NCBI GenBank assembly: GCA_001464895.1
Contig: LNEE01000038.1
Location: forward strand, 1 to 64,000
Reading direction: 5' to 3'
Length of the DNA stretch: 64,000 nt
DNA from: Betaproteobacteria bacterium Ga0077532
Lineage (GTDB): Bacteria > Pseudomonadota > Gammaproteobacteria > Burkholderiales > Ga0077523
Within the stretch, counting starts at the first letter, position 1; every line of letters starts with the position of its first letter. This document shows, piece after piece, positions 27,842 through 36,904 of this stretch. The notes beneath the pieces are model-generated. The model saw only the letters and a program-made list of their open reading frames with translations, did not search any database and was not told the DNA's origin. The position numbers were made by a program, and so were the translations under genes.

Positions 27842-28309
27842 GACGGATCTCCTGTCTGAAGCAGAAGCAGACCGCGGGTCTGAAGCAGCGGCAGACCACG
27901 GTTGCCCCTCGCTAGTGGATGGCGCAATCCTGCGGTCGATCATGCACGCGCACCCGCGGCTTGAGAAGACCCCAATCCGATTCGGTGCCCAATGCACCGC
28001 ATTGCCCATTTCCCCAAAGCCCTCCTTGTACTCGACAAGGTGCGCAAGTTAATCTCATGCCCGATGATGGTGCGATCAGCGCCACCATTCCGCACACGGG
28101 CGGTGCGGCCTTTGTTGTGCAATGCACGACAGTGCCATGACCGGCCGATGCGCCCCGTCAGTCTCGAAACATCTTTCTCGGCAGAGCACACCAGTCGGAC
28201 TAACACCGGCGACGTCGAACACACGCGCTGCCGGGACGGCGTTCGGCATGGTTTCTGCAAACCGCTGGCCGCGCTCCCGAGGGTTCGAGGGCGCGAATCT
28301 GGGGGAGGC
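27842..28309. promoter_or_regulatory. Divergent control region, nitrile hydratase / amide transporter
   Basis: 468 bp with no supported gene. A 24-bp imperfect direct repeat (units at 27855 and 27879, TCTGAAGCAG core) lies next to the alpha gene start. Two small palindromes with a shared TGCAC half-site, GGTGCCCAATGCACC (27984-27998) and GTGCAATGCAC (28117-28127), are candidate operators. Promoters for both operons must lie here, so coordinated control is plausible. Confidence 0.5.
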
Positions 28310-29164
28310 ATGAGCGCCGTACCGTTTTTCTTCGATCTGCTCGCGTACAGCGCGATCTTCGTGCTCGTCGGGCTTGGGCTCGGCGTCATCGCCAGCATGA
28401 TGGGCATCTTCAATTTCGCGCATGGCGAGTTCGTCCTGCTCGGTGCCTATACCGTCTATGTCTTCCAGCTGAACGGCATTCCCACCTGGGCCGGAATGAT
28501 CGCCGCGCCTTTCGTCGTGGCGCTGATCGGACTGCTGCTCGAACGCATCGCCATCCGCCGCTTCTATCGCGCACCGATCGCCGCGATGCTCGGCACCTAC
28601 GCCATTGCGCTTGCGCTGCGCGAGGCCGTCCGTGCGCTGCTCGGCGGGCGCTTCTACTCGGTGGAGGCACCGCTCGTCGGCTCCTTCGTGTTCGGCGAAG
28701 TCTCGGTTTCGCAGTGGCGGACGGCGGTCATCCTCATCACCGCCCTGGTGATGGTGCTGTGCTGGCTCCTTCTCACCCGCACCCGATTCGGCCTGCAGAT
28801 GCGGGCGTCCCTCGAGAACGCCGCACTCGCGCGGTCCTCCGGCATCTCCGTCGATCGGGTGTACGCGACGACGTTCGCGTTCGGATCCGGACTCGCGGGG
28901 CTCGCGGGCGGGCTGATGGTGCCCATGTACTCGATCAGCGCCGACATGGGCGTGCCCTTCCTCATCAAGTCGTTCCTCGCGGTCATGCTCGGCGGCATGG
29001 GCAGCTTCGAGGGTTCCATCGCCGGCGCTGCACTGGTCGGCGCGACGAGCGCGGCGCTGCCCTGGGTCATCAAGCCCGTGGTGGCAGACCTGCTCGTGTT
29101 CGTGATCGCCATCATCATCGTGAAGTTCCGGCCGGAAGGCCTCTTGTCCAAATGGAGGAGATAG
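28310..29164 (+). CDS. HAAT-family ABC permease (LivH/UrtB-like)
   Basis: A 284-residue inner-membrane permease with about eight helices. It shows the family segment GIFNFAHGEFVLLGAY near the N-terminus and FGLQMRASLENAALARSSGI in the cytoplasmic loop. It is one of two permeases of an importer for branched-chain amino acids, urea or short amides. The ATG at 28310 is preceded by GGGGGAGG; upstream frame extensions lack family similarity. It is unusual that this permease precedes the binding-protein gene. Confidence 0.88.
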   Translation: MSAVPFFFDLLAYSAIFVLVGLGLGVIASMMGIFNFAHGEFVLLGAYTVYVFQLNGIPTWAGMIAAPFVVALIGLLLERIAIRRFYRAPIAAMLGTYAIALALREAVRALLGGRFYSVEAPLVGSFVFGEVSVSQWRTAVILITALVMVLCWLLLTRTRFGLQMRASLENAALARSSGISVDRVYATTFAFGSGLAGLAGGLMVPMYSISADMGVPFLIKSFLAVMLGGMGSFEGSIAGAALVGATSAALPWVIKPVVADLLVFVIAIIIVKFRPEGLLSKWRR

Positions 29165-29167
29165 TTC

Positions 29168-30403
29168 ATGAGTCACGACGACAATGAGCAGCGCCTGCAG
29201 TCGTATCAGCGCCGCCTGTTCCTGCAGCGCTCGAGCGCTCTCGCGGGCATGGTCGCGCTGGGCGGCGGCAGCTACATCCTGAATCCCAAGGGCGCCTGGG
29301 CTGCAGACCCCATCAAGGTCGGCATCGCCACCGACCTCACCGGAGCGATCGGCTACGCGGGCGTCCCGAACGCCAACGTCGCGAAGATGGTGGTCGAGGA
29401 GATCAACGCCGCCGGCGGCCTGCTCGGTCGTCCGCTGCAGATCTTCCTGGAAGACACGGCCAGCAATGAACAGCTCGCCGTGACGCGCGTGCGAAAGCTG
29501 GTCTCGAAGGACAAGGTCGACGTCGTGTTCGGCGGCATCACGAGTTCGATGCGCAACGCCATCAAGGACACCATCGTCAACCGTGGCAAGACGCTCTACA
29601 TCTACCCGCAGTTGTACGAAGGCCTCGAGTGCACGAAGTACCTGTATTGCACCGGCCCGTCGCCCGCGCAGCAGTGCGACACCTTCATCCCGTGGCTCAT
29701 CAAGAACGGTGGCAAGAAGTTCTTCCTGCCCTCTGCCGACTACGTGTGGCCGCACGAGCTGAACAAGTACGCCCGCAAGGTCATCGAGAAGAGCGGTGGC
29801 GAGGTGGTGGACGAGGTGTACTTCCCGGTCGACCACAACGAGTACAGTGCGGTCGTGAGCAAGATCATGTCGAGCGGCACGAACGTGGTGTTCAACACGA
29901 CGATCCCGCCCGGCACGCCGGTGTTCTTCAAGCAGCTCTACGAAGCCGGCTTCCAGAAGAAGGGTGGCCGCCTCGCCTGCGTGTACTACGACGAGAACGC
30001 CCTCAACATCACGCCGGCCAACGAAGTGGAAGGCCTGGCAAGCTGCCTCGACTACTTCAAGGCCGTGAATGATCCCTTCGGCAACAAGCTGCAGGAGAAG
30101 TACACGAAGCTCTACGGCACGAAGAACCCCTTCACTGCCGGCAGCGCATCGACGGGCATGTGGCGCGGTCTCAACCTCTGGGCCGAGGCGGTGAAGACGG
30201 CCAAGAGCGTGAAGCGCGAGGACGTCGACGCAGCGCTCAACAAGGCCAAGCTCGCCGACGGCCCTGGCGGTGGCTGCGAGATGGTGCCGGGGACGTGGCA
30301 TTCGCGGATGAACATGTACATCGCCGTGGCGAAGAACGGCAAGTACGAGATCATCGAGAAGAGCAACGGCATGGTCGACCCGCAGGAGTGCCTGAAGGCC
30401 TGA
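29168..30403 (+). CDS. Periplasmic amide/urea-binding protein (FmdD/UrtA/AmiC-like)
   Basis: A 411-residue binding protein. A twin-arginine-like leader (QRRLFLQ at about 15-21, then a hydrophobic stretch and AWA cleavage site) suggests Tat export. The mature part is a type I periplasmic-binding fold with IKVGIATDLTGAIGY and LEDTASNEQLAVTRVRKL, the pattern of urea and short-chain amide receptors rather than leucine receptors. GGAGGAG precedes the ATG. It is 3 bp from the first permease and supplies the specificity of the importer. Confidence 0.88.
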   Translation: MSHDDNEQRLQSYQRRLFLQRSSALAGMVALGGGSYILNPKGAWAADPIKVGIATDLTGAIGYAGVPNANVAKMVVEEINAAGGLLGRPLQIFLEDTASNEQLAVTRVRKLVSKDKVDVVFGGITSSMRNAIKDTIVNRGKTLYIYPQLYEGLECTKYLYCTGPSPAQQCDTFIPWLIKNGGKKFFLPSADYVWPHELNKYARKVIEKSGGEVVDEVYFPVDHNEYSAVVSKIMSSGTNVVFNTTIPPGTPVFFKQLYEAGFQKKGGRLACVYYDENALNITPANEVEGLASCLDYFKAVNDPFGNKLQEKYTKLYGTKNPFTAGSASTGMWRGLNLWAEAVKTAKSVKREDVDAALNKAKLADGPGGGCEMVPGTWHSRMNMYIAVAKNGKYEIIEKSNGMVDPQECLKA

Positions 30404-30473
30404 TCGATGTCCGGCACCGGCGGCGGCGGGCAGTCTCCCGTCGGCCGCCGGGCGCCGCGCACGAGCCTCCACC

Positions 30474-31526
30474 ATGAGCCAAGTCTCCAATTCCGGTCCA
30501 CTGCGCCGGGTCCTCCCGGTCGTCGAGATCGCACTGCTGGTTCTCGCGCTGCCGCTGCCCTGGATCCTCGATGACTTCTGGGTCGTGTTCGCGACCAAGA
30601 TGATCATCCTGGCGCTGCTTGCCATCTCCTTCGATCTCGTCTGGGGATACGCGGGCATCATGAGCTTCGGTCAGGCCCTCTTCTTCGGAGTTGCGGGCTA
30701 CACGGCCGCGCTGCTCGCGACAAAATCCGAGGTCACGTCGATCTTCATCCTGTTGCCGCTCTCCGGTCTCGTGGGGCTGGCGCTGGCGTTCGTCGTGGCC
30801 GCAATCGTGATCTTCGGCAAGCGCATCCCATCGGTCGTGTTCGTCGCCCTAGGCACGATGACCGGCTCCTACGCCGTGGAACGTCTCGCGCGGGGATGGT
30901 CCTGGGTCGGCGGGCAGAACGGAATCTCGTCGCTTCCGAGGTTGACGGCCGGCACCTTCGAGATCGAGGAGGGCATCGTCTTCTTCTACATGGCGCTCGC
31001 GATCCTGGTGGCGATCTACCTCGCCGTGCGCTTCCTCGTTCGGTCGCAGTTCGGTCTGGTGCTTGCGGGCATCCGCCAGCAGGAGGGCCGACTGGGCTTC
31101 TTCGGCTATCAGGTCCAGAGCTACAAGGGTGTGGTGTTCTCGCTCGCCGGGTTCATCGCAGGCGTGTCGGGCGGACTCTTCGCCTTCCACGAAGGTTTCG
31201 TCGGCCCCGGTCAGCTCGGTCCCGTGCTGTCGACGCAGGCCGTGCTCTACGTGCTGTTCGGTGGCGTGGGGACGCTGATCGGCGCGGTCCTCGGTGTGAG
31301 CGTGATCGAGATGATCAGCTACGCCCTCCCGCAGATCGACTCGCTCGGATCCGCCATTCAGGAGTTCCTCGAAACCGGCTGGCCGATCGTGCTGGGTGTG
31401 CTGCTGCTCGCCACGGTGATGTTCCGTCCCACCGGGCTCATCGGACTCGTCGTGGGCGACCGGGAACGGATCGGCACCTTCGGCCGCCGCATGCGGGGCG
31501 CCGACGCGAAGCGCGAGGCGCCATGA
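30474..31526 (+). CDS. HAAT-family ABC permease (LivM/UrtC-like)
   Basis: A 350-residue second permease with about ten helices, LAISFDLVWGYAGIMSFGQALFFGVAGY near the N-terminus and an EAA-like loop GIRQQEGRLGFFGY. Its last codons carry a basic tail. The stop overlaps the ATPase start (ATGA). It forms the channel together with the LivH-like subunit. Confidence 0.9.
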   Translation: MSQVSNSGPLRRVLPVVEIALLVLALPLPWILDDFWVVFATKMIILALLAISFDLVWGYAGIMSFGQALFFGVAGYTAALLATKSEVTSIFILLPLSGLVGLALAFVVAAIVIFGKRIPSVVFVALGTMTGSYAVERLARGWSWVGGQNGISSLPRLTAGTFEIEEGIVFFYMALAILVAIYLAVRFLVRSQFGLVLAGIRQQEGRLGFFGYQVQSYKGVVFSLAGFIAGVSGGLFAFHEGFVGPGQLGPVLSTQAVLYVLFGGVGTLIGAVLGVSVIEMISYALPQIDSLGSAIQEFLETGWPIVLGVLLLATVMFRPTGLIGLVVGDRERIGTFGRRMRGADAKREAP

Positions 31527-32257
31527 GTCTCCTCGAGGTGCGCGACGTCACGAAGGTGTTCGGCACGCTGACGGCGCTGGGCGGCGCGTCGATGACCGTG
31601 GCCGACAACGAATTCCATGGGCTCATCGGGCCGAACGGATCCGGCAAGAGCACGATGCTGAAGTGCATCGCCGGCGCCGAGATCCCGACGTCCGGCACGG
31701 TGATTCTCTCGGGCAAGGACATCACCCGCGCGACGCCACCCGAGCGATCGCGCGCCGGCATGAGTCTGAAGTTCCAGATCACGGCGGTCCTGCCCCAGCT
31801 CTCGGTGTACGACAACCTGCTGCTCGCCGTGCAGGCGCATCAGCCGATGCTCGGTCTCCTGCTCTCGCGCAGCCGCCGTGCACTGGACGCGAAGGTGATG
31901 GATCTGCTCGGCCAGTTCCGTTTGGCCGACCGCCGGGACGATATCGCAGGAACGCTCTCCCACGGGCAGCAGCAGTGGCTGGAGATCGCGATGGCGCTCT
32001 CGCGCGAGCCGAAGCTGCTCCTGCTCGACGAACCGACCGCGGGCATGAGTCCGCAGGAGCGCCGAGTGACCGGTGACCTCATCGCCCCCATCAAGACGCG
32101 CTGCTCCCTGCTCATCGTCGAGCACGATCTCGACTTCATCAAGGACATCTGCGATTCGCTGACGGTGCTCGACCAGGGCAAGATCGTCGCGACCGGCCCC
32201 ACGGCCCAGGTGCAGAAGGACGAAAGGGTGAAGGAGGCCTATCTTTCCCATGGCTGA
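31523..32257 (+). CDS. HAAT-family ABC ATPase (LivG/UrtD-like)
   Basis: A 244-residue nucleotide-binding subunit with Walker A GPNGSGKST, a signature in the form LSHGQQQWLEIAMAL, and Walker B LLLLDEPTAGMSP. The SHGQQQWLE signature is the variant usual in UrtD-type urea transporters. The gene overlaps the upstream permease by 4 bp and the next ATPase by 8 bp. Confidence 0.9.
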   Translation: MSLLEVRDVTKVFGTLTALGGASMTVADNEFHGLIGPNGSGKSTMLKCIAGAEIPTSGTVILSGKDITRATPPERSRAGMSLKFQITAVLPQLSVYDNLLLAVQAHQPMLGLLLSRSRRALDAKVMDLLGQFRLADRRDDIAGTLSHGQQQWLEIAMALSREPKLLLLDEPTAGMSPQERRVTGDLIAPIKTRCSLLIVEHDLDFIKDICDSLTVLDQGKIVATGPTAQVQKDERVKEAYLSHG

Positions 32258-32954
32258 CAACCCGCTCCTGCAGGCCGAAGGGCTCTGCACGTACTACGGC
32301 ACGAGCCAGGCGCTGTTCGACGTGGGCATCAAGGTGCCGTCGCGCGGCGGCGTGGCCATCCTCGGTCGCAACGGCGCCGGCAAGACGACGCTGCTGAAGA
32401 CGCTCGCCGGCGAACTCGCCGCGACGCGCGGGCGGATCTCGTTCGATGGGACGGACTGCACCCGGGCCGCGGTCGAGAATCGCGTGCGCCGCGGGCTGGG
32501 CCACGTACCGCAGGAGCACGGCATCTTCGCCGGCATGACGGTGAAGGAGAACCTCCTGATCGGTGCGATGGGCAACCGCACCGGCCGGGAGCACATCGAG
32601 GAAGTGATCACGCTGTTCCCGCGGCTCGGCCAGCGGCTGCCGCAGAAGGCCGGGACGTTGTCCGGTGGCGAGCGGAAGATGCTTGCCATCAGCCGCGCCC
32701 TGCTGGGACGCCCCCACTTGCTGATGCTCGACGAACCGACCGAGGGCGTATGGCACGGCGTGATCGAGGAGATCGCCGTGCGTCTCGAAGAGCTGAGCAA
32801 GGAGATGGCCGTCCTCATCGTCGAGCAGCACGTCAAGCTCGCGCTGCGGGTCTCGCAGTACTGTTATGTCATGGACCGCGGGCGCGTCGCGCTGGCAGGC
32901 CCCTCGGACCAGATCCGCGACGATCCGGAGCTCACCCGGCTGCTCGCACCCTGA
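32250..32954 (+). CDS. HAAT-family ABC ATPase (LivF/UrtE-like)
   Basis: A 234-residue second ATPase with Walker A GRNGAGKTT, signature LSGGERKMLAISRAL and Walker B LLMLDEPTEG. After Walker B the residues are VWHGVIEEI where the family usually has IQPSIIEEI; the D-loop is therefore unusual, though catalytic residues are kept. AGGAGG lies about 10 bases before the ATG. It completes the five-component importer ahead of the amidase. Confidence 0.9.
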   Translation: MADNPLLQAEGLCTYYGTSQALFDVGIKVPSRGGVAILGRNGAGKTTLLKTLAGELAATRGRISFDGTDCTRAAVENRVRRGLGHVPQEHGIFAGMTVKENLLIGAMGNRTGREHIEEVITLFPRLGQRLPQKAGTLSGGERKMLAISRALLGRPHLLMLDEPTEGVWHGVIEEIAVRLEELSKEMAVLIVEQHVKLALRVSQYCYVMDRGRVALAGPSDQIRDDPELTRLLAP

Positions 32955-33024
32955 CCGCGCGCCACTGCATCACGGGTTGCGCACCACCATTCCCACACAA
33001 CCAGACTACACGAAGGAGAGATTC

Positions 33025-34548
33025 ATGACCGTACCCGCACTCACGCCGGAACAACTGCTCGAAGCGGCCGACACCATCGGCCTGTCGCTGAGCGACGCCG
33101 ATGTCCAGTCGTACCTCGGCCTCATGCAGGGCTACGTCGACGCCTACAACGTCGTCGACGGGCTGCCCGACAACCTGCCGGTCGTGAAGTACGCACGCAC
33201 CCCGGGCTACTTCCCGACCCCCGCCGAGAACAAGCACAACGCGTGGTACGTGAAGACTTCCGTCAAGGGCGCGCCCACCGGCAAGCTCGCCGGCAAGAAG
33301 ATCGCGATCAAGGACAACGTGATGGTGGCCGGCGTGCCGATGATGAACGGCAACGCGATCCTCGAAGGCTACGTGCCCGACATCGACGCGACCATCGTGA
33401 CCCGCATCCTCGATGCAGGCGGAGAGATCGCAGGCAAGGCGCACTGCGAAGACTTCTGCATTTCGGGCGGTAGCCACACGGGTGCCAAGGGCCCGGTGCA
33501 CAACCCGCACAAGATGGGCTACTCCGCGGGTGGCTCTTCGTCCGGAAGCGGCGTGCTCGTGGCGTTGGGCGAAGTGGACATGTCCATCGGTGGCGATCAG
33601 GGGGGTTCGATCCGCATGCCCGCCTCCTGGTGCGGCATCGTCGGCATGAAAGGGACGCACGGCCTCGTACCGTACACCGGGATCATGCCGATCGAGATCT
33701 ACGTGGACCACACCGGTCCGATGACGGCCAACGTGAAGGACAACGCCGTTCTGATGGAAGTGATTGCCGGCAGCGACGGGATCGACCCACGCCAGTTCAC
33801 ACCGAAGGCCCACGGAACCCTCGACTACACCTCGGGTATCGCCGGTGGCATCAAGGGCATGAAGATCGGCGTGCTGAAGGAGGGCTTCGGCCGGCCGGAG
33901 TCCGAGGCCGCCTCGGATGCCAAGGTGCGCAAGGCGATCGACCAACTGACGGCGCTCGGCGCCATCGTCGAGGAAGTCTCGGTGCCCGAACACCTGCTGG
34001 GCCCGGCAGTCTGGACCCCCATCGGAACCGAAGGCATCGCGCAGACGATGATGTTCGGCGACGGCTACGGCCAGTCGCGCCAGGACCTCTACGTGACCAG
34101 CCTGATGGACAAGATGCACGGCTGGGAATTGCGGGGTGGCCAGTTGTCCGAGACGACGAAGATCCTGACGATGCTGGGCGTGCACATGAAGAAGCACTAC
34201 GGTAGCCGCTTCTACGGGAAGTCGGTGAACATCTCGCGGATGATCGCTGCGGCGTTCGACAAGGCGCTGGCCAAGTACGACGTGCTGGTCCTGCCGACGA
34301 TGCCTATGAAGCCGACGCCGCTGCCGCCTGCCGATGCCCCGCGCGAGCTGTACGTGCAGCGTGCTCTCGAGATGATCGGCAACACCTGCACGTTCGACGT
34401 CACGCACCATCCAGCACTCACCGTGCCTTGCGGCATGGTGGATGGGCTGCCGATCGGCCTGATGTTCGTCGGGAAGCACTTCGATGAGGCGACGCTGTAC
34501 AAGGCCGGCTACGCGTTCGAGCAGTCGGGCGACTGGAAGAAGATGTGA
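33025..34548 (+). CDS. Amidase (amidase-signature family)
   Basis: A 507-residue AS-family amidase hydrolysing amides to acid and ammonia. The catalytic triad region is intact: Lys in KIAIKDNV, the glycine-rich loop GYSAGGSSSGSG with the cis-Ser, and the nucleophile Ser in GGDQGGSIRMPAS. The long helical N-terminal domain and length match amidases that work after nitrile hydratase. GGAGAG lies before the ATG at 33025. It is the last gene of the transporter operon and the natural second step for the divergent nitrile hydratase. Confidence 0.93.
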   Translation: MTVPALTPEQLLEAADTIGLSLSDADVQSYLGLMQGYVDAYNVVDGLPDNLPVVKYARTPGYFPTPAENKHNAWYVKTSVKGAPTGKLAGKKIAIKDNVMVAGVPMMNGNAILEGYVPDIDATIVTRILDAGGEIAGKAHCEDFCISGGSHTGAKGPVHNPHKMGYSAGGSSSGSGVLVALGEVDMSIGGDQGGSIRMPASWCGIVGMKGTHGLVPYTGIMPIEIYVDHTGPMTANVKDNAVLMEVIAGSDGIDPRQFTPKAHGTLDYTSGIAGGIKGMKIGVLKEGFGRPESEAASDAKVRKAIDQLTALGAIVEEVSVPEHLLGPAVWTPIGTEGIAQTMMFGDGYGQSRQDLYVTSLMDKMHGWELRGGQLSETTKILTMLGVHMKKHYGSRFYGKSVNISRMIAAAFDKALAKYDVLVLPTMPMKPTPLPPADAPRELYVQRALEMIGNTCTFDVTHHPALTVPCGMVDGLPIGLMFVGKHFDEATLYKAGYAFEQSGDWKKM

Positions 34549-34629
34549 TGCGTGGATGACGCGCCACTGCCGGCGGTGGAGCTAGCCACTGCCGCCGGCG
34601 CGTGGAACCAACGCGCCGAGCCGTGAACG

Positions 34630-34662
34630 ACAAAGGCCCCGATCATCGATCGGGGCCTTTGT
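34630..34662 (+). terminator. Rho-independent terminator after the amidase
   Basis: Perfect 14-bp arms, ACAAAGGCCCCGAT (34630-34643) and its complement at 34649-34662, enclose a 5-base loop and are followed by CATTT. It closes the transporter-amidase operon. The symmetric sequence (A run before, T run within) may also act on the opposite strand. Confidence 0.85.
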
Positions 34663-34723
34663 CATTTGCGAAGCACGGACGTGCGGCTCGACCGACCGCG
34701 TCGGGCCGTGCCGTGCCATGCCG

Positions 34724-35392
34724 TCAGTGATTGTTGGCGTCGGGGATCTTCACTTCGCGGGCGCGATGGGTAAGGGTGGTCGACGAACCTTCGCAGGTCG
34801 GACGCGCGCCCGCGTAGGACACGCGCTCGGGACTGGAGATGCTCGACAGGAACCGGTTCTGCAGCGTGTACGCCTCGATCTCGCGCTGGTACCAGCGATC
34901 GCAGGGCGACGCGGTGGCGAGTTCCTGGCCGACGTCCTGGAGATAGTGCACGAGCTCGTGCAGCAGGATCGATCGATGGAACAGATTCGTTTCGGGCTTC
35001 AGATCGGCGGCGATCATGATGCCGCGCGTCGGTTCGTACAGTGCAGAGACCTGGCAGTGCGGCGCGTGCTCAGGGCATCCGCGCCGCTCCAACTCGGAAC
35101 GCTCCATCCGCGTCACCATCGGCAAAGCCTCGGGCATCCGGTACTTGGAGATGGTCGACGCGGTGCGGATGAGATGACGCGTCAGTTCTTCGAGACTGTC
35201 GAAGCGGGCAGCGTCGTCGTGATTGTCGAACTGCGAAGGGACGCCGTCCTCCTGGTGGTAGGTGCTGTAGGCCTGCGCCGTGCGGGATTTCCGATCTGGT
35301 TCACCGTTGCCGGCCTCGGCCGGACCCGACTGGACGATGACCATCAGCAACCATGCGACCGATACCACGGCACCCCGGGGGATGAGCTTCAT
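34724..35392 (-). CDS. Exported protein with HExxH motif
   Basis: A 222-residue protein of unknown function. A signal peptide (about 1-27) ends at AEA. The mature part has HELVH at 145-149 and a downstream Glu173 in EIEAY, which together resemble a gluzincin-type zinc protease site. Three to four Cys could form disulfides. The second of two adjacent ATG codons is chosen, five bases after AGGAGG. It may be a small periplasmic metallopeptidase; there is no informative neighbour. Confidence 0.7.
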   Translation of the reverse strand: MKLIPRGAVVSVAWLLMVIVQSGPAEAGNGEPDRKSRTAQAYSTYHQEDGVPSQFDNHDDAARFDSLEELTRHLIRTASTISKYRMPEALPMVTRMERSELERRGCPEHAPHCQVSALYEPTRGIMIAADLKPETNLFHRSILLHELVHYLQDVGQELATASPCDRWYQREIEAYTLQNRFLSSISSPERVSYAGARPTCEGSSTTLTHRAREVKIPDANNH

Positions 35393-35395
35393 CAT

Positions 35396-35966
35396 GACCT
35401 CCTTCTCCCCTCCCGATCGATGATTGACGAGACCGGATCTGCCGCCCGATTCGAACGAATCACCCGATCGTCGGCGCGAGGCCCCCGCACATCTGTGCGC
35501 TGAAGCACACCACCGAACCATCGGCAGACCCCGTCAGCCCGTGCAGTGGCGGTTCGTTCGGCTGCCGGTCCCGACCCTCTGGTACCAGTTGCCGTCCGCG
35601 CCGTGCCGGATTCGGCTGCATTTCCCCGTGGCCGAGGATAGCCAATCCAGCTATACGTCGCGACATGGACGAAACACCTATGTCCAGCCCGTGCGCCCGA
35701 CTGCCCGAAGGCAATGACAGGATCCTGTCTTTCGTAACGGACCACCTCGGGCATTCCTGAAGCGGAAACTCCACGATGCCAGCAGTCGCCCGCGCGGTGC
35801 TGCGCTCCCGATCGTGCCGACCAACCGGAGCGAGGCGCCGCGTGCATGGGATTGCACGAAGCGGGCCACGGCTTCGAATCAGGCCTCACGGGCGTCCGGC
35901 GTTCAGTGAGCGACACTCGACGGGCTCCAAATCAGGTCATCGTAGTGGTGGAGACGGAACGGACGA
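35396..35966. other. 571-bp region without a supported gene
   Basis: Several short frames cross this stretch on both strands, but none has a ribosome binding site, signal peptide or recognisable domain. No terminator stem or long repeat was found. It holds the promoter of the HExxH gene at its left end and the 3' end of the Sel1 gene at its right end. Confidence 0.5.
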
Positions 35967-36824
35967 TCAGACGGAGGAACCGTCGTTGGCCTTCTTCCGG
36001 ACGGGCTTCGGATACTCGCGGTCAAGGACATCCGCCCGCTCGGTACCCTTCGCTCGCTGGCTCGCGTCGAGCGCGGAAGTCACCGCCTGAAGGGCCTCCG
36101 AATTCTCGGCCTGCTCGGCGGCGTGCTCGGCGGTCAGGCGCCGGGCCGCGACGGTGAACCACGCGAACGCCTCAACGGGATCGGCTGTGCCGGCAGAGCC
36201 ATCCTGGTGCATCCGCCCCACGCTGGTGAACGCCGGCGCATGTCCCTTATCTGCCGATTGGACGTACCACTCGAGGGCGGTCTTGGGGCTTGGTTCCACA
36301 CCGAGGCCGGTCTGATGGAGATGCGCCACGTTCCACATGGCGAGGCCGTCACCCTCACGGGCAGCTTCGCGGTACCAGGTCATCGCAAGTTCGTAGCTCT
36401 TCTGCACGCCCTGCCCGTTCTCGTACAGGTCGCCCACGGCGTTCATCGCCCAGGCGTCGCCCCGCTCGGCGGCGCGCATCCACCACTTGAAGGCTTCCTC
36501 GAAGTCCTGGGGTACGCCATCGCCGTTCGCGTAGAGGAGGCCTACGTTGTTCATCGCCGGCGTGAAGCCACGACTCGCGGCGAACTTCCACCAGAGCATC
36601 GCTTCCTTGAAGCTCTGCTTCACGCCACCTTCGCCACGGGCGAAGAGCCAGCCGATGTTGGTCGCGGCCTTGGGATCGGACTTCTCCATCAGCTTGGACA
36701 ATTTCTGTCCGTCCACGTAGTCGGCGCCGAGTTCGGGCACTGTGAACGTTTCTTCCTGCTCGGCAGCGTAGGCGTGGCCGCCCGCGGCGAGCAGGATTGC
36801 GAGGGTGAAGGTGGAAAGCTTCAT
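35967..36824 (-). CDS. Exported Sel1-repeat protein
   Basis: A 285-residue protein with a signal peptide (about 1-21, cleavage after AYA). Five to six Sel1-like repeats of about 36 residues follow (AMNNVGLLYANGDGVPQDFE is one), then an Arg/Lys-rich C-terminus. Sel1 repeats mediate protein contacts. The start at 36824 gives the signal peptide; the longer frame upstream is not used. The partner is unknown. Confidence 0.85.
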   Translation of the reverse strand: MKLSTFTLAILLAAGGHAYAAEQEETFTVPELGADYVDGQKLSKLMEKSDPKAATNIGWLFARGEGGVKQSFKEAMLWWKFAASRGFTPAMNNVGLLYANGDGVPQDFEEAFKWWMRAAERGDAWAMNAVGDLYENGQGVQKSYELAMTWYREAAREGDGLAMWNVAHLHQTGLGVEPSPKTALEWYVQSADKGHAPAFTSVGRMHQDGSAGTADPVEAFAWFTVAARRLTAEHAAEQAENSEALQAVTSALDASQRAKGTERADVLDREYPKPVRKKANDGSSV

Positions 36825-36904
36825 GACTTCGTCTCCGGAGGGTCGGGTGGCGCAACGGCGCTCTGACACTGCGTCTCGTTGCCGAGTTCGCGGGGCTTGC
36901 CCGG

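Noticed and set aside
28076..30661. 861-residue minus-strand frame across the transporter genes
   Set aside because: It is a shadow of the permease and binding-protein genes, whose domains and ribosome binding sites are clear on the plus strand.
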